A stretch of 38,586 nt of DNA from Nemertoderma westbladi (lineage: Eukaryota; Xenacoelomorpha; Nemertodermatida; Nemertodermatidae): contig JAUCBJ010007933.1 in the NCBI GenBank assembly GCA_032718475.1, positions 1-38,586 of the forward strand, given 5' to 3'. The notes below the pieces were generated by a model. That model had not been told where the DNA came from. It made no database searches and saw only the letters and a program-made list of their open reading frames with translations. The position numbers were made by a program, and so were the translations under genes. Numbering within the stretch: position 1 is the first letter of the stretch; every line of letters starts with the position of its first letter. Below, one piece after another: positions 28,766-38,444 of the stretch.

Positions 28766-29659
28766 TTTTTTTGCCACATATTTACAAACACGGCATTGAA
28801 TTCAAGAATTCAACCTGAAGTAAGAACCAATCCGAGACCAGCAGATGATAAATATATCTTCTGGTGAGACCGTATGGGATTTCGGGAATGTTTTGTAATG
28901 TAAAATATATGCTTTGTAAATGTCGCAAACGTCTGGAATTTTTTGTTATGTAATATATTGGATGCGCAAACAGACTTTATTGTTTTCAAAGAAACAATAT
29001 TCCAGAAATTTTACAATTTGGTTCTACAGTATATTGTGAATAATTTTTTGTAAGTAGGTAAAAGCCAAGGTGTACTAAATAACAGGTCATGCACGATCGG
29101 ATTGCTGAAATTAGCGTGGGCCGACCTTTTCCCAATTTATGGCACTATTTTCATAATATTTCTTTATAAACTTATTTTATGCTACTTTGGTTAGGTGGAT
29201 ATGATGACTAGGGTTCATAGAAATGTAATAAAATGGCTTTCTGGAGTTTTTATCTTGTAGTTGCCAAGGTAACCGGGTGCAAAGTTCAAACTTTGCGCGC
29301 CTGTATTTCAAGGCGACAATGGATTCTTCCCTTGAGATTTGGTAGGTGATTAAAGGAAATAAAAGTCTATCAAAATAGTTTACATTTGAATTTGTTTACA
29401 TTCCCGTTGTCATGGAAATAAGTATCATTTCCATTTCATTCATATAAAACACCATTTTTATTCGGTTTGTCAGTCTAAATAATAAGTTAAAATTGCCAAC
29501 ATTTTATTTTATAATTCGTCAATTGTGAATCATATTTCTAAAAGTCAATATTTGCCCATAAACTAAATTGGCTGGGTTTGGTTTAGTCTAGAGAGGGGCT
29601 ATTCCTACTGCATGAAGCATAGCCATCCATTGATAGCTGCGTCGGTGTAAGTGCCAATC
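28766..29659. other. No gene recognised
   Basis: AT-rich. It holds a small palindrome GCAAAGTT-CA-AACTTTGC at 29279-29296 and two weakly similar stretches (about 28882-28930 and 28934-28975) with GGAAT...TTTGT(A/T)ATGTAA and CGCAAAC(G/A). Confidence 0.5.
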
Positions 29660-29750
29660 AACTAGTTGGAGTGGCCTGGTGTAATGGTTCTCTACGTGGG
29701 TGTATCTCTAGGTAGACGTCAGCATTGGCGGGTTTAAGTCTCCCTCACAC
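29660..29750 (+). mobile_element. Second tRNA-like SINE head (degenerate)
   Basis: TGGTGTAATGG (29678-29688) resembles an A box, and GGTTTAAGTCTCC (29731-29743) a weak B box, 43 bp apart as in a tRNA with a long variable arm. The downstream end is unclear; AAGTCTCCCTCAC recurs near 30102-30117. Probably a decayed SINE. Confidence 0.4.
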
Positions 29751-30139
29751 TCGAACGTCATGTCTCCCCACATGGGCTTTTTTTCTATTAATTGATATAA
29801 TTTCAAAACGGCTGAACCAAAACTGGAAAACAATACATGGCAGGATAGTGCAATAATTAGTCAACACCTGTTGTGAATTACAATTCATACAGTAAAAAAG
29901 GATGCGAATTTTCATTCGTTGTAAAGGGCAAAAATTTACTTTTGAACCCAGAAAACGTTTATTGACAATAAAACAAAAAATAACCAAAAGGTAATAAAAC
30001 ATTGTTGCGCGGGTGTAGCCAACATGTACTTTACACATTATTGTGTGGTATTGTTAAATAATTTACAATAGTTTTTGAGTTATTAAAAAAAATCAAGTCT
30101 CCCCTAAAGTCAAGTCTCCCTCACTCACCCTACAGTATT
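29751..30139. other. No gene recognised
   Basis: AT-rich. A minus-strand ORF of 97 codons (29745-30038) has no recognisable features. Confidence 0.5.
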
Positions 30140-30279
30140 TACATACTTGTGTGTAAAGTAGCACTTTCCAGTGTGATGATCCGAGTGGCTTTGTTACACG
30201 CGCGAACGTTTTAGTGAGTGAGTGAAAATAAAGCCACGAGGATCAGAACACTCTAAAGTACTTTGCAACAAGTATGTAT
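30140..30279. mobile_element. 139-bp foldback MITE
   Basis: The left arm TACATACTTGTGTGTAAAGT... and the right arm ending ...ACAAGTATGTA are inverted copies of about 50 bp, including AGTGTGATGATCC versus GGATCAGAACACT and GTGGCTTT versus AAAGCCAC. The loop is about 35 bp. TA at both ends fits a Tc1/mariner-type target, but the family is not proven. One arm of a relative is at 5128-5170. Confidence 0.8.
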
Positions 30280-30489
30280 GTAGTTTTATTCCAAAAGTTT
30301 AACATTACGAAATGATTGTACATATACATTATAAGTGATAGATAAGTTATAAATAAGTTAGACTATATTTATGGTGGCGTTTGGAGCCATGTTATAATAA
30401 TTTAAGCAATAATGGTTATTAATAGCTATACCCCGCCTACCGGTAGGTAATGCAGTAGGCCTATCTGGGTGTCAGGCAAATTTCCACCT

Positions 30490-30578
30490 ATTGTTTACGT
30501 GGTAACCCATGACGGCGTTAAGTTATGTCCCCTTAGTGGACATTACTTAACGTCGTCATGCGTCGTCACGTAAACAAT
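30490..30578. repeat. Hairpin with 41-bp arms and 7-nt loop
   Basis: ATTGTTTACGTG starts the left arm and CACGTAAACAAT ends the right. The inner parts GCGTTAAGTTATGTCC and GGACATTACTTAACG pair with few mismatches. The loop is CCTTAGT. Confidence 0.85.
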
Positions 30579-30698
30579 AACACCAAATACAATACTAATA
30601 ATGTACAGGCCAATACAATGCTGTAATGTCTTCTAAAGTTGTGTGTGCTAAATAACAACTCCCACTAACGGCGTTGAGTAATGTTACAATTTTGGAAT

Positions 30699-31188
30699 AA
30701 TAAATGTTTACCAATGGGAGATGGTTTAGCGCGAAATTTAAACTCAAATGTTTTCCTGCATTTTACTTAAATGTGCTTTTTTATACTAAAAATATATCTC
30801 CTCCACCATTTCTTAACGGATTTAATTTTTTTTGTGGGAGGTAGTAGCTGAGGATTGTGTTTGCAGAAAAATGGGCCGGATTTTCAAAATTTTGCCTCAG
30901 TCCGAAGTTATGACGTCATCAATGTCATTTTTCGAAAAAAAAAACAAAATGTTATGAATAAATGACATTTGTGACGTCATAACATTTGATTGCAGCAAAA
31001 TTTTGAAAATCTGCCCTATTATTCTGTAGACACAATCTTTACCTACAATGTCCAACAAACAGAATCGAAATCCGTTAAGAAATGGCGGATAAATTTTTAA
31101 TAAAATATAAGCACATTTGAGAAAAATTCAGGTAAACATTTGAGTTTGAATTTCACCGTGAACCATCTCCTATTGGTTAATATTTATT
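30699..31188. repeat. 490-bp near-palindrome (nested foldback element)
   Basis: The two arms of about 245 bp meet at about 30944. Paired landmarks: AATAAATG/ATTTATT ends, GGGAGATGGTT with AACCATCTCC, AAACTCAAATG with CATTTGAG, CCATTTCTTAACGGATTT with its complement near 31070-31086, GATTTTCAAAATTTTGC with GCAAAATTTTGAAAATC, and ATGACGTCA on both sides of the centre. The arms differ by scattered changes. No ORF. Confidence 0.88.
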
Positions 31189-31750
31189 ATGTCAATAATC
31201 AATAACCAATTGGTTATAATCGATAATTAAGACTTGTTCTAAGGTCTAAAAATACGCTGAGTCCATTTCTGCAGTGATAATTAGAAAATAGTTAAGAATT
31301 AAAGATATATTTAGTTATTTAAATATAGTTATTATATTAACTAGTAATTTTATTAAATTAGTGGAATATTTAAATGGCTGTATCTCAAAAACTAAAAGTC
31401 GTATATCGATCCAGATTTTACCATTAAAATCACAGATAAAATTAAAAATAAAATGTTCAAATTTTACCAAATTTTTTACCCATTTTTCAAATTTTTAAAT
31501 TTTAAATTGTTTATGGTAGACGGGGTATAGCTATTAATAACCAGTTGGGCCAAGCTATATTATTATAACATGGCTCCAAACGCCACCATAAATATAAGGT
31601 GACTTATTTATAACATAATTTATGTAATTTTTACATTTATTTATACAGCAAAAATAACTTATATACGGGTATTAAAATATAACTCGTAAATGTATGTATA
31701 TCTTATATTAGTTACTTTCAGTTTTAATCATGGGGCGAATAACCCGGAAA

Positions 31751-33050
31751 CTAAACGTCGTACAGTCCGTGGTGTGGTGTGTCGGCCGTTCCCATCACTG
31801 ATGCAGCATTTCCCACCAAAATCGCCACAGCAAGGTGCTGCAGGAGAAACTGGTGGGAGCGGGGTTCGTGCGTGGCGATGTGGACGCGGGACCCGACCTC
31901 CCGTAGGAATGTGGCAGTCTCGGGTCCTGGGTGGCCGAAAGTCTCATAGGCCACGGGATGGAATAAGTGGCCCCGCTCCATCACCTCTCGGTACTTTATG
32001 TTCTTTGCCCGGTCTGCTCCTTCTGCAGCCCGCCCACCGGCAACCAGAGTTCGTTGAAGGTGGCTGGGTGCGAGGGGATGGGTGACAGTGGAATCCCAAG
32101 CCAGTGTGCGGCCCTGGCTCCATGGAACCAGAGTCACCCATCGGCCCTCGTCCCGTCAGTCCGGCAGAGGCCAGGTGGCTCCAGGATGGACGGAACCCCA
32201 CAGCTGACCAGCGCCCGCCTCACTAGGTCATTCAACATAGCATGACGGGGGTGCCGGCCAGCGCTCTTCTGGCAGCATAGACCATGGAGGCCATCCGGAC
32301 TGCCACAGAGGCAGGTATGGGGCTCGACCACCTTGCAACCCAGCCGAGTGGCAACGGCGATCCTAAATTGGCTGTCGTCGAGCTTCAGCCCCAACGAGGA
32401 ACTGGGCAGGGCATTGAGCCAACAGCCAGCGACTGGGTGGTCGAGGGAGTTAAACCTCGCGAGGTTGTCGGGTGTCGCACTGAGGCGCAATGCATCCAGG
32501 TTTGCAGCATGGACCAGGGCCATCCACGCGCTCTGCATGGTCGTTGTTAGGGGCATCGCATCGAGAGGAAGTGAGGCATTCAGGGCCTCGACGGCCAATT
32601 CGGCAGCTGGGCTCGGCGCTCCCTCTGACGGGAGAAGGTGGTTGGAAAGAGTCGCGCAGGCAGCCGCTGAAGCCAGGAAGGTGGAGGGTGCGAGCTGCAT
32701 AGTGGAACTCAATCCGAGACTGCCCACCCGTGCAGGGAGGCAGGACTGGGCCCACGCAGGGTCGTCGATGGGGGCGTTTGCGACCTCTTGGAGGGCACTG
32801 CGGAGGAGACAGTCGTAGTCCCGAAGCTGTTGTGGGAAATGGAAGCAGGGTGCCGTCCGAAGGAAGTATGTAAGCCGGGGGATGGCGAACGAGTTCCTCA
32901 GAAGGAAGAACCCATGGTGCGCATCGAGGAGTGGCAGGCGGTTGGCGAGGGTAGACAGGTCCCCCACCTTTGCGGCTATGCATGATGCAATGGCGACGTC
33001 TCTGATGGGGGCACCCAGCATTGTCAGCTGCTCCAATGGTGGGTACTGAA
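31751..33050 (-). pseudogene. RLE-LINE C-terminal part: thumb, zinc knuckle and restriction-like endonuclease
   Basis: Frame 33036-32134 carries TMLGAPIRD and then a helical region. It ends with a zinc knuckle (CLCG...GLHGLC, about 32268-32316), a GRHPRHAMLND segment and EPPGLCRTDGTRADG. A one-base shift at about 32136 moves the sense to 32137-31751, where GRTLAWDSTV, AYETFG and a late LVGNAAS follow. C-C-H-C, then R-H, then (R)xDG...WD, then E is the order of the restriction-like nuclease of R2-type elements, which nicks the target to prime reverse transcription. The RADG in place of RPD may be a substitution. The family is inferred from motif order. Confidence 0.7.
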
Positions 33051-33850
33051 TGCTGCACAGACCCCGTCAAACGCCGACGGAATCCGGGAGCGAGAAACTT
33101 CCGACTCTGGTCCCAGGAAGAACAACTCGCTCTTGCCAGGGTTTATTACCAACCCACACTCCCTTCCCTCCCCCTCCGCAATGATCCCCTTCAGGTCCTC
33201 CAAGACCAGCTGGTAGTCATCAGATAAGTTGCCATCATCCAAATACCAGACGTTAAAAGTAGACTGCCTGGCCTGGATGATGGGGTTCGCTGTATCACCT
33301 AAGAGGGGTGGACCATCCGAGTCCCCCTGCTGAACCCCCTCGTCGGAAAGGAAAGTTTGGTCCCCGTGGAGGAGAAAGGATGCCTCCCCATACGCCGCGA
33401 GGGTGTAGTTGTAGATGGAGGGGTGGCACTGGTGGATGGTCTCCAACATGGAGTCACGGCAGACGGAGTTGAAGGCATTGCTTAAATCGACTTTCAGCAA
33501 AACCGTTCCTGCCAGGTTCTCCCTTGTTGCTAATGCCCGTACTGCATGGGCTGCAGCTTCCGCACCCAGCTTACAACCGATGCCGAGCTGGGCTGACCCG
33601 TACGAACTGGTGCGGGTATCCATCGCCAAACGCCCAGCGTACTTCGAGCAGAGTCGCCGGAGGGCAACTCCGACGGCTATGGGTCGGATTCCTCCGCCTG
33701 TCTTTGTGAAGGTGAAAAGATTTGCGCCGAAGAATAGCGGGCGGATAACCTTGGGTATGTCACCCGCCACCATTATGTCTACAAACCTTGAGAGTGAGGA
33801 CAGAAGACGCTCAGCAGCCTCACTATTGGATGGGCTGACCAGGACCTTAC
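33024..33850 (-). pseudogene. RLE-LINE reverse transcriptase
   Basis: The main frame 33773-33024 has GGGIRPIAVGVALRRL, LLKVDLSNAFNSV, EGVQQGDSDGP, the catalytic WYLDDGNL (33231-33248) and GLVINPGKSELFF, in the order expected for RT motifs 2 to 7. Its upstream sense (SNSEAAERLLSSLSRF) continues in this frame to about 33845, where it leaves the frame of the N-terminal segment. It shifts again near 33050 before the C-terminal part. The YLDD form is unlike the FYADD and FADD of the other two LINEs in this window, so this is a third, distinct lineage. Confidence 0.8.
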
Positions 33851-34696
33851 CCTATCCGGGCCTCCTGCACTGCCACATGGGTAGGAGGGAATCAATTTCC
33901 GTAGGATGGCGGGGAAACAAGGGTTGGTGGATGTGGATACCGGCGGTGGCGGGTCTCTCCGATTGTCGGGTCTGGTTGGGTGCTTTCTCCACAGCATCCC
34001 CAGCGTCTCCGGGGTGTCTGGGGCGATGGAGTCTATGGAGGAGGCAAAACGGATGGCTCCCTTGACTTCGCCGTCCTCTATCTTCTCAGCCATGGCGGTG
34101 GCAAGTCGCACCGATTAAACTGTTACCTTCTGGCGAAGGGTGGCACTCGGGTGGGTTGGCGGGTGACTCATCCCTAATCGCATTGAGAAAGTTGGAGATC
34201 TGGTGGTTAACCAGGGAGGCTGGTGCTTCCTCCCACCTCGCGTGGGTGCTGGGATACAGGAGTGGCCGACTAGGAGTAAACTGGACCAGTTACCCACACT
34301 CGTCGGGTCCGCTGCAATCGCCGAGAAAATCTCAGTGAACAGATCTGCGAAGTTTACCCTAGAAGCCTTTGGGACGTGTCGCAACTGTCGGGTTCGCCAG
34401 CCCCGCCGTAGCGCCAGGATATCCTCGGCCGTAAAATCATGACCCGCAGTGCCGCCAGGTGACCCATTAGCCGCCGCATGTCCCCGTGAATGAGAAGGAT
34501 CCCCCGGTGGGCCGTCAGTACCTGGACAACGCTGGTTAGTAGCGCCGTGATGCGTGATCACAGTTAGCCTTCCACACACTGGGCACAACCCACGCCCGCC
34601 ACATGAGCGGTCTCCCATGGGACCAGCGCTTCCTGAGGGCGGAGCAAAGGGGACAGATACACCAACATCCGGGGCCGAGGGGACAGATACATACAC
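33779..34696 (-). pseudogene. RLE-LINE N-terminal region with zinc finger
   Basis: One frame, interrupted by an in-frame TAA at 34117-34115. The first part is Pro/Gly-rich with GLCPVCGRLTVITHHG and RCPG, a Cys2-His-Cys finger that would bind target DNA. Past the stop the frame continues with GAIRFASS, TPETLGMLWRKHP and CGSAGGPDRVR, the segment just before RT motif 1 in this family. After the GGPDR motif the true sense moves to another frame near 33848. The start at 34696 is the first Met, and earlier codons may be missing. Confidence 0.65.
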
Positions 34697-34819
34697 AGAT
34701 AATTGTTTATTGAATTATATAAAACAATTTCTTAAATTTTTCATAATAAATATTATACTTATTTGTGCGGTGTAATTAAATATGGAGGATCCCAGGTTCA
34801 AAGACGACACCATAAAAAT

Positions 34820-35060
34820 AAATTAAATTTATTTAAATTTTAAATTTATTAAAATTTTAAATTTATTTAAATTTTAAATTTATTTAAATTTTAAATTTAT
34901 TTAAATTTTAAATTTATTTAAATTTATTTAAATTTTAAATTTATTTAAATTTTAAATTTATTTAAATTTTAAATTTATTTAAATTTTAAATTTATTTAAA
35001 TTTTAAATTTATTTAAATTTTAAATTTATTTAAATTTTAAATTTATTTAAATTTAAATCA
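34820..35060. repeat. 17-bp AT minisatellite, self-complementary unit
   Basis: About 14 copies of AAATTTATTTAAATTTT with small slips. Each unit is close to its own reverse complement (AAATTTA / TAAATTT), so the array can extrude many small stems. Confidence 0.9.
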
Positions 35061-35421
35061 TAAATTTTGAAAAATAATCTTCTGTTGCGGTTATGGATCC
35101 TTAAATGCTAATTTTCGGCTTATCAATTTTTGTTCAGTTTTGCAGTTTCAGTTCAACAATTTTGCAGTTTAAATGCAGCACGCCGATTATAGATAGATAT
35201 ATTCTTATTATCTGATTAGGATTATTTATAAATAGATTAACATAAAACATGAATCATTTAAAATATCTTAAGGCATGCCCTCCGGACAAATAAGTTAACG
35301 TTTAGAGTAGAAACGAAGTTCTTGCATAAGTCACAATGAGTTTATCAACCTCGCATTCTTTAAGTTTAGTGGGGGTAGAATCCTTCAAAACAAGAGGATA
35401 GTCATAACTTACCATTACTTT

Positions 35422-35447
35422 GGGGGGGGGGGGGGGGGGGGGGGGGG
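35422..35447 (+). repeat. Poly-G tract, 26 bases
   Basis: Uninterrupted G followed by TCATGGCCATG. Potentially quadruplex-forming. The true length is likely uncertain because of sequencing slippage. Confidence 0.85.
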
Positions 35448-35574
35448 TCATGGCCATGTTAGTTTTTGTGCTATGCTATGGTGGTCCCTTTCTGGCGCCG
35501 ATCTCCAGTATATTTCGTGGTAAAATTTTCAAAGGTTTTTAAGACTCACTAAAATAAATTTATTATTAATAGCG

Positions 35575-35890
35575 GTTTTTTTGGATGCTGATCACGATTA
35601 TAACATTCGAGAAAATTTTTGTTAATTTTGAATAAGGCCCCCTGTGGCACGGACAAAACAAGTAGTGCAAATATGATTATGATAAATCAAATCAATTTTA
35701 TGACCATATAGGTTTTTTGGGATGCTGGTCACGAATATGACACTGAAATATATCGTATATTTGTTGACGAAAAATACAATTAGCACAAATTTGATAATAA
35801 AAAATCATCACCAAATAAACTGATTGTTAGATATTATGGCTTTTCTGGGACGATGATCACGAATAAGACACTCAAATATATCGTTATTAT
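35575..35890. repeat. Three degenerate tandem units of about 130 bp
   Basis: GATGCTGATCACGA at 35584, GATGCTGGTCACGA at 35721 and GACGATGATCACGA at 35849. Each is preceded by a T-rich TTTTTNGG word, and each is followed by A(T/A)NANGACACT and, in two units, AAATATATCGT. Confidence 0.7.
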
Positions 35891-36116
35891 CCAACCAAAT
35901 GAGATTTTTGCCGTTTGATATGTTACGCTACTTGCATTTTTCGTTCCACCAGACATGTTACGGTAGCTGAGATGGTGATTTACCTGCATCGCTCCGTAAG
36001 CTGAATTTTACGCGATTTACGTCGGTCTGTCACACGTTATTGTATAACCAAAAGAACTGAGTTTGTTGATAATATGAATTGTAATAATTGCTGATATAAA
36101 TAATGTCATACTACTA

Positions 36117-36456
36117 CTAAGTCGAGCGAACTCGGACAGTGGGAATGAGATCCTTCCAGGCTTCCCGATTCTCCATAGTTGTCGCAATTTCGTTTCTCCC
36201 AAGTTCAGTATCCCTTTCAAGTTGATCTATATATGTGATGGCCGGTCGTCCACGACTACGCTTTCCAATGAGTTGGTTGCCAGAAAAGTAGATCTGGTAT
36301 GACCTCGTCTTTACTTCGCCAGCAGTGCCCACTAAATCTTAATCTGCGTTCACGGATGGTGGTTGATACAGGTGGTATTGTACCATAAAGCTTGGAATTT
36401 GTCATGTGTTGTCTCCAGCTGATGTTAGGGCTGCCCTTACTAGTCTTGTGTAGCAA
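36117..36456 (-). pseudogene. RTE-like C-terminal region
   Basis: Two frames share this part: 36456-36256 (ISWRQHMTNSKLYG, RERRLRFSGHCWRS) and 36332-36117 (GKRSRGRPAITYIDQLERDT, ENREAWKDLI). These segments follow the RT in RTE/CFDP2-like proteins and have no assigned catalytic role. About 130 bp between 36456 and the RT frame hold broken sense only. Confidence 0.75.
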
Positions 36457-36586
36457 CCATCAATTAGTTTTATTGGTTTAGTCAGTGTCCAGGTCTCACC
36501 CCCGTATAAAAATACGCTTTCCACTGTGGCTCAAAACAACTGGGGAGATCTGATTTCCAAATGGTATCCATTTTTGATAGAGCTGC

Positions 36587-37771
36587 CTAAGCCTTTGCTT
36601 TCCTAACTTCTATGTCCTTTTTGCTACTCTCTATCCATGATCCTAGGTACTGGAAGTCGTCAACCTTCCTTAGTTGATTATTATCAATGGTTGTCAAGTT
36701 TCCATCAACATTAAAGGTCATGAATTCGGTCTTGGTAGCATTTATATGCAATCCAACCTCTTTAGCAGCCCTCTCCACTTTATTCAGTAGAAGCTGCGCA
36801 TCTTCTAGCGTATTAGAGAGCAGGGAAATGTCATCCGCGAAGTCGGCGTCTGTGACTGTAGTTGCCGGATATCTACTACTTCTGCGTTCTTGAAGTGTGA
36901 ATCCCAGATCTTCACCCTTTGTGGCCGTCCTCATTGCGTATTCCAGTACAATTACACATAGTAATGGTGCTAATGTGTCACCTTGCAGTACGCCAGCCAG
37001 GATTGAGAAAAACTCAGTTTCACGATCTGGTGAGAGTACCTGTGCTTCTGTGTCACAATATGACAATCCAATGCCAGCAACGATTACTTCTGCTATTCCA
37101 TAAGCTCTTAGGATTTCAAGCATTTTACCTCTATGGATGGAGTCGAATGCCTTCTTGAAGTCCACAAAAGTCATGACTGCGGGGAGATTCTTTGACTTAA
37201 TTCCTTCAATCAGTCTCTGTAGTGCAAGTATCTGAGCTATTGTTGATCTACTTGGTCGAAATCCCTTTTGGCTCTTACGCAGTAGTTTCTCTATGTGAGG
37301 CCTAATCCTATATAGAATCATTTTATTGTATATTTTGGCAGCTACCACAAGCAGACAGATCCCACGATAGTTTGTAGGTATGCCGAGGTCTCCTTTCTCG
37401 GGGAGAGGCTTTAGTTGACCTTTAGTTCAAATTGGTGGTGGCTTTTCCCCTTTTAACATCCGGTTGCAAACATTCAATAATGGTCTGTTTAGCAGTCCGG
37501 TTTTCCATACCTCCGCTGGGATTTCATCTAATCCACTCGCATTATTATTGGGCATGCTTTTAATGCTTCTTTGGAGTTCGGCAGGTGTGAAGTCCCCTGT
37601 TTCTATAGGTAGTGTCTTGTCATATATTTTCCTTGTAGGGCTGACCTCGATGTTTGGTGGCTGCCCAAGCAAGGTGCTGAAGTGATTTTTCCACTTCCCC
37701 ACACGTTCTTCGGGACTATTGGCTTTGAGGTGCCCCTTTGCACAACTTTTCCGACCAAATACCTCATTCAC
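36587..37771 (-). pseudogene. RTE-like reverse transcriptase
   Basis: Frame 37771-37427 gives the pre-RT part (FTPAELQRSIKSMPNNNASG, DEIPAEVWK) and ends at a TGA. The same frame resumes at 37348 and runs to 36587 with KSQKGFRPSRSTIAQILALQ, TFVDFKKAFDSI, GVLQGDTLAPLL, the catalytic DADFADDISLLSN, LHINATKTEFMT and DDFQYLGSWI. The TGA sits where family members usually have Trp (TGG to TGA). The RT is the best preserved part of this copy. Confidence 0.82.
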
Positions 37772-38208
37772 AGTTTGCCAGGTAAGTCTTCATTGTTGCT
37801 GTATGTGAGCAGTTGTAATTGCTTCAATTTCATCCTGTATGTACTTTTCCTGGCTGGGATGTTGTAGGCCAATTTAAGATCATCCTTAGCTTTCTCAACC
37901 TTGTTAATGTTTTCGGTTGTTGGTTGTTTGGTTTTTACTTTGTAGGCTATCTTAAGATCTTCTCTCTTACAAGTAACCTCAGAGTTTTGCCATGGCAAAA
38001 AATGTATTCGTTTGGGTTTCTGGGGGATATGCCTCTAAGCTGATTCCTTGTGGGCTTTTATTATATTCTGGTATATTGAATCGGTGGACTGGTCTTCATC
38101 CATTGACTAAAGTGCTTCAAAGCGGTTTTGAACTTCTACTATGTAAGCATCCTTTACTGCATTGTCAGTTCTGAGTTTCTCCCAGTCATAGTTGATTTGC
38201 CCATTTGC

Positions 38209-38238
38209 CCATTAGGGTATTGAAAGGTCCATAGCTTC
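38209..38238. repeat. 30-bp exact duplicate, inserted copy
   Basis: Identical to 38415-38444 and in the same orientation, 206 bp away. It lies where the normal linker sense is interrupted. Confidence 0.9.
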
Positions 38239-38414
38239 GATATTTGATTTGCTTGCTTGTCCTGGGTTTGCTGGCTCTCAAACTGAGTCTGATCTCTGCA
38301 GTCACAATTCTGTGGTCCGAACCAATTAGGTTGAACGAGCTGTATGCCTCGCAGATGATCATGCTGTTTCTCCACTTTTTGTTTATAAGGATGTAATCCA
38401 GTTGTGCTTTGGTT

Positions 38415-38444
38415 CCATTAGGGTATTGAAAGGTCCATAGCTTC
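38415..38444. repeat. 30-bp exact duplicate, source copy
   Basis: Lies in its expected place in the endonuclease, encoding KLWTFQYPNG. Confidence 0.9.

Larger units (their letters stand above)
30348..31614. mobile_element. 1.27-kb element with about 95-bp inverted terminal repeats
   Basis: Left arm 30348-30440 and right arm 31515-31614 are inverted copies (about 85% identity by eye). They share TATATTTATGGTGGCGTTTG, GAGCCATGTTATAATAAT and GGTTATTAATAGCTATACCC. No transposase ORF lies between them. The interior contains a 41-bp-arm hairpin and a separate large palindrome. Exact termini and target duplication are unclear. It is probably a non-autonomous DNA transposon that received further insertions. 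Confidence 0.75.
31740..34700 (-). mobile_element. Decayed non-LTR retrotransposon with restriction-like endonuclease
   Basis: A GC-rich island in AT-rich DNA encoding, on the minus strand, an N-terminal zinc finger, an RT with YLDDG, and a C-terminal zinc knuckle followed by RH and PD-(D/E)XK-type motifs. This order is that of RLE-bearing LINEs (R2/CRE/NeSL/Utopia-like group). At least one stop and three frameshifts are seen. Its clear GC contrast with surroundings suggests a different mutational history or recent arrival followed by decay. Confidence 0.75.
35061..36116. other. Intergenic, no gene; poly-G and degenerate tandem repeat
   Basis: No coding pattern. It holds a 26-base poly-G tract and a three-unit degenerate repeat, listed separately. 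Confidence 0.6.

Noticed and set aside
31690-34442. Plus-strand ORFs across the GC-rich LINE (for example 33415-34065)
   Set aside because: GC-rich antisense of the RT and nuclease; no domain motifs.
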